From JANNOG01 sp050329835 (lineage in GTDB: Bacteria > Actinomycetota > Actinomycetes > Actinomycetales > JBBAYJ01), in the NCBI GenBank assembly GCA_050329835.1, contig JBHJOJ010000301.1:1-5677 (forward strand): DNA of 5,677 nucleotides. The letters run 5' to 3'. This document shows positions 1 through 5,677 of the stretch, piece by piece. Below the pieces are notes generated by a model. It had not been told where the DNA came from. It saw only the letters and a list, made by a program, of their open reading frames with translations, and searched no databases. The position numbers were made by a program, and so were the translations under genes. Positions within the stretch are counted from its first letter, which is position 1. The number at the start of each line of letters is the position of its first letter.

Positions 1-31
1 CGGTCGCCCGGCCCGGCCGGTCCGCCGACGG

Positions 32-1798
32 TCACGCCCGGGTGCTGCCGCCCTCGGGGGCGTCACCCGACGTGACGAGCCGCCCGTCGCCGGGCGCGGC
101 CTCGCCGGCGGCGCCCACGGCCCGGTGTCCGTTCGACCCCTCGCCACCGTCGTGACCCTCGATCGCGTCGTGGTGGTGCGCCTGGACCTGCGCCAGCTCG
201 TGCGGCGTGACCGGCGGCACGGCGTCCTCGAAGTAGAACCGCGAGATCCGGTGCCGCAGGCCCTCCAGCGCCGTCCCCTTCCGGCGGACGCCGTTGGGGT
301 CCGTGCGCGGACCCGGCTCGATGGGCAGGTACCCGTCGTGCTGCACGAGGATCCAGCGCTCCTCCGGTGTCAGCGGCTCGTGCCGCTCGAGGACCTCACC
401 GGTCGCCAGGCGGTACACCTCGCCGGTCTCGCGGCCGTGGAGGACCTTCTCGCGGTCGCGCCGCTGCAGGCCCAGGCAGATGCGCTTGGTCACGAGGAAC
501 GCCAGCGGCGGCACGACGAAGAGCGAGATCCGGGTGAACCACGTGATGTCGTTGATCGAGAGGTTGACGAAGGTGGCGATGATGTCGTTACCGCCGTTGG
601 CCCACAGCAGCGCGTAGAAGACCAGCGCCATGACCCCGAGCCCGGTGCGGGTGGGGACGTTGCGGGGGCGGTCGAGCAGGTGGTGCTCGCGCTTGTCGCC
701 GGTCACCCACTGCTCCAGCCACGGGTAGGCGACGAGCAGCAGCGTGAGGATCCCCGGCAGGATCAGCGCGGGGATGAGGATGTTGAGCGACAGCGTCCAC
801 TCACCGAAGAGCACGACCTCCCACCCGGGGATCGTCCGGACGGCCCCGTCGAGGAAGCCCATGTACCAGTCGGGCTGCGACCCGGCGGTGATGGGGGAGG
901 GGTCGTACGGCCCGTACGCCCAGATCGGGTTGATCTGCGCGACGGCGGCCAGCAGGGCGACGACCCCGAACACGATGAAGAAGAAGCCGCCGGCCTTCGC
1001 GATGTACACCGGCAGCAGCGGGTACCCGACGACGTTCTGGTTCGTGCGGCCCGGACCCGGGTACTGGGTGTGCTTGTGCAGCACCACGAGGAACAGGTGG
1101 ACCGCGATGAGCGCCAGCATGATCCCGGGCAGCAGCAGCACGTGCACGGTGTACAGGCGGGGGATGAAGTCCTCGCTCGGGAACTCGCCGCCGAAGACGA
1201 AGAACGAGGCGTACGACCCGACGATCGGGATGGCGAGGATGATCGCCGAGGCGATCCGCAGCCCGGTGCCGGACAGCAGGTCGTCGGGCAGCGAGTAGCC
1301 GGCGAAGCCCTCGACGATGGCGAGCAGGGCGAGCAGGGCCCCGATGACCCAGTTCAGCTCGCGCGGCTTGCGGAACGCGCCCGTGAAGAACACGCGCATC
1401 ATGTGGACGACGGTCGCCGCGACGAAGATCAGCGCCGCCCAGTGGTGGACCTGGCGCATGAAGAGGCCGCCGCGGACGTCCCAGCTGAGGTTGACCGTCG
1501 ACTCGTACGACTCCGAGACGACGAGGCCCTGCAGCGGCTCGTAGGGGCCCTCGTACTCGACCAGCGAGGCGCTCGGGACGTACCAGAACGTCAGGAAGAC
1601 GCCGGTGAGGATGAGGATGACGAAGCTGTAGAGCGCGACCTCGCCCAGCATGAACGACCAGTGGTCGGGGAAGATCTTGCGGGCGTTCCCCTTGACGAGG
1701 CCCGCCGCCCCGAACCGGCTGTCGGCGAAGTCGGCGAGCCGGTCGACCCGCGAGCGGGGTGGATCGGCCCTGCGGGTCACCGCGGTGGTCGCCGTCAT
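32..1798 (-). CDS. qcrB: Cytochrome bc1 complex cytochrome b subunit (QcrB)
   Basis: The 588-residue membrane subunit of the menaquinol:cytochrome c reductase carries both b hemes and the quinol sites. Cytochrome b helices A-D lie at about 52-74, 113-138, 149-169 and 213-240. Likely heme ligands are H118/H132 in helix B and H219/H234 in helix D, with the family's 14- and 15-residue spacings. GYSLP is at 168-171 plus flank. Quinol-oxidation motif PDWY is at 309-312, an actinobacterial variant of PEWY. Later hydrophobic helices are near 268-288, 334-358, 385-402 and 422-438. A cytoplasmic C-terminal extension of about 150 residues follows. Its first part (to about 530, with FYFEDAVPPVTP) resembles other actinobacterial QcrBs. 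The last 55 residues are low-complexity and His/Gly-rich. The ATG start overlaps the qcrA stop (ATGA) and has a strong purine-rich ribosome site. The reading frame stays open far upstream, but that part is out of frame within qcrA and is not coding. It is the last gene of the operon in view. Confidence 0.96.
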   Translation of the reverse strand: MTATTAVTRRADPPRSRVDRLADFADSRFGAAGLVKGNARKIFPDHWSFMLGEVALYSFVILILTGVFLTFWYVPSASLVEYEGPYEPLQGLVVSESYESTVNLSWDVRGGLFMRQVHHWAALIFVAATVVHMMRVFFTGAFRKPRELNWVIGALLALLAIVEGFAGYSLPDDLLSGTGLRIASAIILAIPIVGSYASFFVFGGEFPSEDFIPRLYTVHVLLLPGIMLALIAVHLFLVVLHKHTQYPGPGRTNQNVVGYPLLPVYIAKAGGFFFIVFGVVALLAAVAQINPIWAYGPYDPSPITAGSQPDWYMGFLDGAVRTIPGWEVVLFGEWTLSLNILIPALILPGILTLLLVAYPWLEQWVTGDKREHHLLDRPRNVPTRTGLGVMALVFYALLWANGGNDIIATFVNLSINDITWFTRISLFVVPPLAFLVTKRICLGLQRRDREKVLHGRETGEVYRLATGEVLERHEPLTPEERWILVQHDGYLPIEPGPRTDPNGVRRKGTALEGLRHRISRFYFEDAVPPVTPHELAQVQAHHHDAIEGHDGGEGSNGHRAVGAAGEAAPGDGRLVTSGDAPEGGSTRA

Positions 1799-2880
1799 GT
1801 GTCGCCCCTCTCCCAGAAGCTCGGGCCGACGGGCTCGGAGAATCCGTCGGTCGCGACCAAGTATCCCTGGTCGTCCACGCCGATCGGCAGCTGGGGTAGG
1901 GCCCGGGCTGCCGGGCCGAAGATGACCCGGCAGTTGTCGAGCACGTCGAAGGTCGACTGGTGGCACGGGCACAGCAGGTGGTGGGTGATCTGCTCGTACA
2001 GGGCGACGCTGCAGCCCATGTGCGTGCACACCTTGGAGTAGGCGACGAGCCCCGCGAACGAGCCCGGCCGGGCGGCGTCCGGGACCTCGTTCTCCTCCAG
2101 CCGGATGACGATGGCGGCTGCCTTCGCCTTCTCGTTGAGGTACTCGATGCCCTCGCTGCGGCCCTCGTTCGGCTTGATGCCGAGCTGCTCGGGCAGGATG
2201 TGAACGATCTGCCCGATCTCGATCTCCTCGGGCCGCAGCGGGTTCTTCGTCGGGTCGACGATCACCTGGACGCCCGGCCCCCAGAGCGTCTCGCGCAGCT
2301 TGTTGCCGGGGTTCGGGCCGAGGTCCTTGAGCAGCACCAGCGCCGGCAGCGGCGCCAGGGCCAGGGCGCCCGCGAGCGAGCCGAGGATGAGCGGCCGGCG
2401 GCGGATCCCGGAGTCGTCGATCCCCTCCCGGATGATCTCGGCGGCGGCGGCCTTCGTCTCGGGCGGGGACTCGACGGAGTGCCGCTCCTCGATCTGCTCG
2501 TGGTCCGGCATGAGGGTCTTCGCCCACTGCACGGCCCCGATGCCGATGAAGAAGATGGTGAGGAAGAGCCCCAGGCCGATGGTGCGGTTGGACCAGGCGA
2601 GCTCCGCCGACGTCGGCTCGTCGAGCCGGAAGGCGAAGTAGCCGACGATGCTGACGACGGTGCCCACCATCGACAGCAGGAACATGATCGCGACCGACAG
2701 CTCGGCCCGGCGGGCCGCCGTCCGGTCGATGTCGGCGAGCCGGGGGCGGTGCTCCGGCAGGCCGGGGTTCTCGAAGCGCTCCGGGGCGGGGACGCCGGCC
2801 GCGTCGGCGACCGCGACGGTGCGACCGCTGGCGTCGCGCTGCTCGTCCTGCGAGGCCCCGCCGGGGACGATCTCACTCAC
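1795..2880 (-). CDS. qcrA: Cytochrome bc1 complex Rieske iron-sulfur subunit (QcrA)
   Basis: The 361-residue Rieske [2Fe-2S] protein moves one electron of menaquinol from the QcrB quinol site to cytochrome cc. The Rieske motifs are CTHMGC (285-290) and CPCHQS (304-309). C285, H287, C304 and H307 should bind the cluster, and C290 with C306 should form the stabilising disulfide. The FGPAARALPQLPIGV stretch after the second motif is typical of the family. It is longer than proteobacterial Rieske proteins because it has three membrane segments (about 61-84, 100-118 and 163-184) instead of one, as in actinobacteria. Arginines 160-162 sit just before the third segment and resemble a twin-arginine signal. 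The start is GTG, overlapping the qcrC stop as GTGA, with purine-rich sites upstream. The stop overlaps the qcrB start as ATGA. The open frame extends upstream to about 3258, but that part is a shadow of qcrC. Confidence 0.96.
   Translation of the reverse strand: MSEIVPGGASQDEQRDASGRTVAVADAAGVPAPERFENPGLPEHRPRLADIDRTAARRAELSVAIMFLLSMVGTVVSIVGYFAFRLDEPTSAELAWSNRTIGLGLFLTIFFIGIGAVQWAKTLMPDHEQIEERHSVESPPETKAAAAEIIREGIDDSGIRRRPLILGSLAGALALAPLPALVLLKDLGPNPGNKLRETLWGPGVQVIVDPTKNPLRPEEIEIGQIVHILPEQLGIKPNEGRSEGIEYLNEKAKAAAIVIRLEENEVPDAARPGSFAGLVAYSKVCTHMGCSVALYEQITHHLLCPCHQSTFDVLDNCRVIFGPAARALPQLPIGVDDQGYLVATDGFSEPVGPSFWERGDT
1805..1814 (-). promoter_or_regulatory. Ribosome binding site of qcrB
   Basis: On the minus strand the sequence GGGAGAGGGG ends 6 nt before the ATG at 1798. 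It lies inside the last codons of qcrA. It fixes the qcrB start within a much longer open frame and gives qcrB its own initiation signal in addition to the ATGA overlap. Confidence 0.75.
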
Positions 2881-3689
2881 GATGCCCTCGCTCCCAGCCA
2901 CACGGCGAGGGCGACCAGCCCTCCGATCCCCACGATCCACGCGATGAGGCCCTCGCTGACCGGGCCGATCGCCCCCAGCGACAGCCCGCCCGGCGTGGGT
3001 TCCGACTGCGCGTACTCGAGGAACGCGATGACGTCGCGCTTCTCCTCCGGCGTCAGCACCTCGTCGCTGAAGACCGGCATGTTCTGCGGGCCGGTGACCA
3101 TGGCCTCGTAGGTGTGCACGGGCTCGGAGTTGATGGCCGGGGCGTACTTCCCCTCGGTGAGCGCGCCGCCGTTGCCGAAGAAGTTGTGGCACATCGCGCA
3201 GTTGGTGCGGAAGATCTCGCCGCCGACGGCCACGTCGCCCTGCGAGGCGTCGAGCCACTCGTCGTCGGGGATGCCGGGGCCCGGGGCGAGCGAGGCCACG
3301 TAGGCGGCCAGCGCGCGGGTCTGCTCCTCGGAGAACTGCGGGGCGCGCTTCGGCGCCTGGGGGCCGGACGCCTGCAGCGGCATCCGGCCGGTGCCCACCT
3401 GGAAGTCGACGCTGGCGGCGCCCACGCCGATGAGCGACGGGCCGGCCACCTTGCCGTCGCCGTCGGTGGTCCCACCCTCGGCGTCCAGGCCGTGGCAGGT
3501 GGCGCAGTTGGCGAGGAAGAGCTCACGACCCAGCTCGACCTGCTCGGCGGTGAAGTCGTTCGGGCCGCGGTCGGAGGCGCCGGCCGAGGGCAGCACGGCC
3601 GCGTAGACCGTCCCCGCGAGGATCAGCCCGACCAGCAGGAGGACGGGCACCGCGAAGCGGTGCCGCCGGAACCGGAACAGCGATGTCAC
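2877..3689 (-). CDS. qcrC: Cytochrome bc1 complex diheme cytochrome c subunit (QcrC)
   Basis: The 270-residue membrane-anchored diheme cytochrome c takes electrons from the Rieske protein and hands them directly to the aa3 oxidase, replacing a soluble cytochrome c. An N-terminal hydrophobic segment (about 13-33) follows basic residues. The two c-type heme sites are CATCH (62-66) and CAMCH (164-168). Likely axial methionines are M103 in GRMP and M204 in NMPVF. A C-terminal membrane helix spans about 244-267. Two heme domains and a C-terminal anchor match actinobacterial QcrC in order and length. I chose the GTG at 3689 because GAGG stands 9 nt upstream, leaving 11 bases after the ctaE stop. 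A GTG at 3704 is also in frame (275 residues) and would overlap the ctaE stop as GTGA, the same junction seen between qcrC and qcrA, but it has no clear ribosome site. Confidence 0.95.
   Translation of the reverse strand: MTSLFRFRRHRFAVPVLLLVGLILAGTVYAAVLPSAGASDRGPNDFTAEQVELGRELFLANCATCHGLDAEGGTTDGDGKVAGPSLIGVGAASVDFQVGTGRMPLQASGPQAPKRAPQFSEEQTRALAAYVASLAPGPGIPDDEWLDASQGDVAVGGEIFRTNCAMCHNFFGNGGALTEGKYAPAINSEPVHTYEAMVTGPQNMPVFSDEVLTPEEKRDVIAFLEYAQSEPTPGGLSLGAIGPVSEGLIAWIVGIGGLVALAVWLGARAS
2885..2895 (-). promoter_or_regulatory. Ribosome binding site region of qcrA
   Basis: Reading the minus strand, GGGAG (2895-2891) and GAGGG (2889-2885) lie 10 and 4 nt before the GTG at 2880. Both fall in the final codons of qcrC. 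Either could pair with 16S rRNA, and together they support the GTG start that overlaps the qcrC stop. Confidence 0.55.
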
Positions 3690-3698
3690 GACCGATGA

Positions 3699-3702
3699 CC
3701 TC
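3699..3702 (-). promoter_or_regulatory. Ribosome binding site of qcrC
   Basis: GAGG on the minus strand is 9 nt before the GTG at 3689 and overlaps the ctaE stop codon (TGA at 3703-3701). It is the main reason for preferring 3689 over the in-frame GTG at 3704. Confidence 0.5.
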
Positions 3703-4333
3703 ACGTGAAGTAGACGGAGACGAACAGGGCGATCCACACGACGTCGACGAAGTGCCAGTAGTACGAGACGACGATGGCGGTCGTCGCCTCGCGCTCCCCG
3801 AACCGGCGGACCGCGAACGACCGCCCCAGGACCACGAGGAAGGCCAGCAGGCCGCCCGTCACGTGCAGGCCGTGGAAGCCGGTGGCCAGGTAGAAGGCCG
3901 AGGCGAACGCCGTGGCGCCGAACCCGAGGCCCTCGTGGAACAGCTCGGCGTACTCGAACACCTGGCCGGACACGAAGATCGCGCCGAGGAGGTACGTCAG
4001 CGTGAACCACTCGCGCATCCCCCACAGCCAGAACTGCAGCGGGGTGCCGATCCGCCGCGGCTGCAGCCGCTCGGCGGCGAAGACCCCGAACTGGCAGGTG
4101 ACGGAGCTGCTGACGAGGATCACCGTGTTGGCGACCGAGAACGGGATGTTGAGCATCCCCTGGCCGGCGTCGTACTGCTCCGGTTGCAGCGACCCGAGCG
4201 TGAAGAAGATCGCGAACAGGCCGGCGAAGAACATGAGCTCGCTGGAGAGCCACACGATCGTGCCGATGGACGTGATGTTCGGCCGGTTCACGCCTGCGTG
4301 GACCGGGGTCCCGACCGCCGAAGCCGCTGCCAC
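3701..4333 (-). CDS. ctaE: Cytochrome c oxidase subunit III (CtaE)
   Basis: The 210-residue polytopic membrane protein is subunit III of the aa3-type terminal oxidase, which reduces O2 with electrons from QcrC. It is not catalytic but packs against subunit I. Diagnostic stretches are SSELMFFAGLFAIFF (30-44), WGMREWFTLTYLLGAIF (104-120), GFHGLHVTGG (152-161) and YYWHFVDVVWIALF (191-204), all characteristic of the COX3 family. About five helices are visible, as expected for the short bacterial form lacking the first two helices of the seven-helix type. The start is the GTG at 4333: the next residues match the short N-terminus of actinobacterial homologues, and a -10-like hexamer sits 7 nt upstream. 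The frame stays open further upstream through the divergent gene, but that is a shadow. It is the first gene of the ctaE-qcrCAB operon. The other oxidase genes are not in this window. Confidence 0.95.
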   Translation of the reverse strand: MAAASAVGTPVHAGVNRPNITSIGTIVWLSSELMFFAGLFAIFFTLGSLQPEQYDAGQGMLNIPFSVANTVILVSSSVTCQFGVFAAERLQPRRIGTPLQFWLWGMREWFTLTYLLGAIFVSGQVFEYAELFHEGLGFGATAFASAFYLATGFHGLHVTGGLLAFLVVLGRSFAVRRFGEREATTAIVVSYYWHFVDVVWIALFVSVYFT

Positions 4334-4340
4334 GTCTCGG

Positions 4341-4346
4341 AGGGTA
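4341..4346 (-). promoter_or_regulatory. Putative leaderless promoter -10 of ctaE-qcrCAB
   Basis: TACCCT on the minus strand fits the actinobacterial -10 consensus TAnnnT. Exactly 7 nt (CCGAGAC) separate it from the GTG of ctaE, so transcription would start at or next to the first base of the codon. No convincing ribosome site lies before ctaE, which fits a leaderless mRNA. No good -35 is visible: a partial GCGACG at 4372-4367 has a long 20-nt spacer. Confidence 0.5.
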
Positions 4347-4353
4347 GTGGGCG

Positions 4354-4365
4354 GGCGGCGCCGCC
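4354..4365. repeat. 12-bp perfect GC palindrome in the divergent promoter region
   Basis: GGCGGCGCCGCC reads the same on both strands and is centred between 4359 and 4360. It lies 7 bases upstream of the ctaE -10-like hexamer, in that promoter's spacer or -35 zone, and upstream of the receiver gene promoter. It could be an operator, but a short all-G/C palindrome is not rare in DNA of this composition. Confidence 0.3.
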
Positions 4366-4395
4366 GCGTCGCCACCCCACCGGACGCGCCGCCGT

Positions 4396-4401
4396 TATCG
4401 T
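4396..4401 (+). promoter_or_regulatory. Putative leaderless promoter -10 of the receiver-trpD unit
   Basis: TATCGT fits TAnnnT and lies exactly 7 nt (CGTGCTC) before the GTG at 4409. It is the most AT-rich spot in this intergenic stretch. No ribosome site is seen before 4409, so a leaderless transcript is likely. This spacing also favours 4409 over the in-frame GTG at 4403. No recognisable -35 is present. Confidence 0.5.
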
Positions 4402-4408
4402 CGTGCTC

Positions 4409-4834
4409 GTGAGCACCGCGTTCCCCGCCGCCGATGTCGGCCCCCTCTCCGTCGCGCTGTACAGCGACGACTCCGACACCCGCGCCGCGGTCCGCCGGGC
4501 CGTCGGCCGCCGGCCGGCCGCTGACCTGCCCGCCGTCCGGTGGACCGAGTTCGCGACCTTCCCGGCCCTGCTGCGGGCCGTCGACCGCGGCGGCTTCGAC
4601 GTGCTGGTGCTCGACGGCGAGGCCACCCCGGTCGGGGGGATGGGCGCCTGCCGCCAGCTCAAGGACGAGGTCTTCGAGTGCCCGCCGGTGCTCGTCCTGA
4701 CCGGCCGGCCCCAGGACGCCTGGCTCGCGGCCTGGTCGCGCGCCGACGCGGCGGTGCCCCACCCGCTGGACCCCCGGGCGGTGGCCCGCGCCCTGGCCGG
4801 GCTGGCCAGGGGCGTGCTGCACCCGGCCGGCTGA
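4409..4834 (+). CDS. Stand-alone, degenerate response-regulator receiver-domain protein
   Basis: This 141-residue protein consists of one receiver-like (CheY fold) domain with no DNA-binding or enzymatic output domain. Strand 1, LSVALYSDD, supplies an acidic pair (D20, D21). FDVLVLDG supplies a candidate phosphoacceptor, D69. PPVLVLTG gives the conserved Thr/Ser position at T98. At the position of the invariant receiver lysine (usual K-P) the sequence is H118-P119, so the key lysine is missing. There is no signal peptide or membrane segment, so it should be cytosolic. The GTG start is supported by a -10-like hexamer 7 nt upstream. A GTG at 4403 would add two residues. trpD begins 5 bases after the stop, so the two are probably cotranscribed. 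Divergence from ctaE across a short promoter region suggests, without proving, a role linked to respiration. The partner kinase and function are unknown to me. Confidence 0.8.
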   Translation: MSTAFPAADVGPLSVALYSDDSDTRAAVRRAVGRRPAADLPAVRWTEFATFPALLRAVDRGGFDVLVLDGEATPVGGMGACRQLKDEVFECPPVLVLTGRPQDAWLAAWSRADAAVPHPLDPRAVARALAGLARGVLHPAG

Positions 4835-4839
4835 CCCCG

Positions 4840-5677
4840 GTGACCCCCGCGCCGGCGTGGCCGGACGTCCTCGGTGCCCTGACCCGGCGCGAGGACCTCG
4901 ACGAGGCCACCGCCTCCTGGGCCATGAGCGAGGTGATGTCCGGGCGGGCCGCCGACGCCCAGCTCGCCGGCCTCCTGGTGGGCCTGCGGGCCAAGGGCGA
5001 GACGGTCGCCGAGGTCGCGGCCCTGGCCCGGGTCATGGTCGGGCACGCCGTGCCGCTGGAGGTCGCGGGCCCGGTGCTGGACGTCGTGGGCACCGGCGGC
5101 GACGGGTCGGGCAGCGTCAACCTCTCGACGGCGGCCGCCCTCGTCGCGGCCGGGGCCGGCGCCCGGGTGGTCAAGCACGGCAACCGGGCGGCGTCCTCGC
5201 GCTGCGGGTCGGCGGACGTGCTGGAGGCGCTCGGGGTGGACATCGACCCGGGGCCGGCGGCCGTCGCCCGGTCGGTCGACGAGGTCGGCATCGCCTTCTG
5301 CTTCGCCCAGCGGTTCCACCCCGCCATGCGGCACGCCGCGGGCGTGCGGCGCTCGCTCGGGGTGGCGACCGTCTTCAACCTGCTCGGTCCGCTGACGAAC
5401 CCGGCCCGGCCGGCCGCGACGGCCCTGGGCGTCGCGGACCCGGGCCGGCTGGACCTCGTGGCCGGCGCCCTCGCCGCGGACGGGGTCGCCGCGCTCGTGC
5501 TGCGCGGCGACGACGGCCTCGACGAGCTGTCGACGACGTCGCCCACCGAGGTGCGCGTCGTGACGGGCGGCGAGGTGGCGGTCGCCCGGGTGGACGCCCG
5601 CGACCTCGGCGTGCCCCGGGCCCGGGTGGCGGACCTCGCGGGGGGCGACGCGGCGGCGAACGCGGCCGCGATCCGGC
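4840..5677 (+). CDS. trpD: Anthranilate phosphoribosyltransferase (TrpD), 3' end cut by the window
   Basis: TrpD transfers the phosphoribosyl group of PRPP to anthranilate, giving N-(5-phosphoribosyl)anthranilate in cytosolic tryptophan synthesis. The 279 codons present start with GTG 5 bases after the receiver gene stop. The N-terminal helical part contains the PAWPDVLGALT and SWAMSEVMSG stretches seen in actinobacterial TrpDs. PRPP and anthranilate binding motifs follow in order: GTGGD (84-88), NLST (94-97), KHGNRAASS (112-120), GSADVLEALG (123-132), R171 with FNLLGPLTNP (179-188), and the metal-binding DE in GLDELS (D228, E229). All key residues look intact. Family members have about 340-370 residues, so roughly 60-90 C-terminal residues lie beyond the window. 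No clear ribosome site is visible, so translation may be coupled to the receiver gene. It belongs to the family that also contains thymidine and pyrimidine phosphorylases, but the motifs make TrpD nearly certain. Confidence 0.95.
   Translation, partial: MTPAPAWPDVLGALTRREDLDEATASWAMSEVMSGRAADAQLAGLLVGLRAKGETVAEVAALARVMVGHAVPLEVAGPVLDVVGTGGDGSGSVNLSTAAALVAAGAGARVVKHGNRAASSRCGSADVLEALGVDIDPGPAAVARSVDEVGIAFCFAQRFHPAMRHAAGVRRSLGVATVFNLLGPLTNPARPAATALGVADPGRLDLVAGALAADGVAALVLRGDDGLDELSTTSPTEVRVVTGGEVAVARVDARDLGVPRARVADLAGGDAAANAAAIR

Noticed and set aside
1..31. Possible terminator after qcrB
   Set aside because: Only 31 GC-rich bases are available. They hold short GGCCGG-like repeats but no clear stem-loop with a T-tract, so no call can be supported.
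125..2041. A 638-codon open frame on the plus strand opposite qcrB and the end of qcrA
   Set aside because: Its product is dominated by Arg, Asp, Glu and Val with no domain. It is the antisense shadow of GC-rich codon use in qcrB, which is unmistakable on the other strand.
2262..2876. Ser/Arg/Pro-rich minus-strand frame inside qcrA
   Set aside because: It is the same strand as qcrA in another frame, with compositional bias only. The Rieske frame carries the real motifs.
1960..3111. A 383-codon plus-strand open frame opposite qcrA and qcrC
   Set aside because: It is low-complexity and charged, with no recognisable fold. It mirrors the high-GC third positions of the Rieske and cytochrome c genes.
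3683..4408. Upstream extension of the receiver frame across ctaE
   Set aside because: The frame is open through ctaE only as an antisense shadow. Receiver-like sequence begins after 4409, where a GTG with a -10-like element 7 nt upstream is present.
4334..4822. Upstream extension of the ctaE frame into the receiver gene
   Set aside because: The added residues do not resemble COX3 and lie antisense to the receiver gene. The GTG at 4333 gives the normal family length.
4659..5546. Minus-strand open frames opposite trpD and the receiver gene
   Set aside because: They encode Arg/Ala/Pro/Ser-rich sequence with no motifs, while the plus strand shows intact TrpD motifs across the same bases.

Overview
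The window comes from a very GC-rich actinobacterium (Actinomycetota). Third codon positions are almost all G or C. The gene set and order are the actinobacterial respiratory arrangement ctaE-qcrC-qcrA-qcrB, with trpD divergent on the other side of the promoter. The diheme QcrC, the three-helix Rieske protein with a CPCHQS motif, and the cytochrome b with PDWY instead of PEWY all fit the menaquinol-oxidising bcc-aa3 supercomplex of this phylum. I cannot name a genus. A Geodermatophilaceae- or Frankia-like relative is plausible but is only an impression.

Layout. Positions 1-31 lie downstream of qcrB and show no recognisable element. From 4333 down to 32, the minus strand carries one tightly packed operon, transcribed as ctaE (cytochrome c oxidase subunit III), qcrC (diheme cytochrome c), qcrA (Rieske iron-sulfur subunit) and qcrB (cytochrome b). 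Junctions are GTGA or ATGA four-base overlaps, or an 11-base gap, so translational coupling is likely. Positions 4334-4408 form a 75-bp divergent promoter region. Each flanking gene has a TAnnnT -10-like hexamer exactly 7 nt before a GTG codon, the usual layout for leaderless mRNA in actinobacteria. The plus strand then carries a 141-residue stand-alone receiver-like protein (4409-4834). Five bases later trpD begins (anthranilate phosphoribosyltransferase, 4840 to the window end, cut off at its 3' side).

Function. QcrA, QcrB and QcrC form the cytochrome bcc menaquinol:cytochrome c reductase. QcrC passes electrons directly to the aa3 oxidase, of which CtaE is a subunit. The catalytic CtaD and CtaC subunits are not in this window. 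TrpD catalyses the second dedicated step of tryptophan synthesis and has no obvious biochemical link to respiration. The receiver-like protein between them has no output domain and has lost the conserved receiver lysine. It is the least explained gene here.

I see no CRISPR array, mobile element, tRNA, rRNA or defence system. This is mostly a conserved housekeeping region. The parts worth a second look are the degenerate receiver and the compact divergent promoter.
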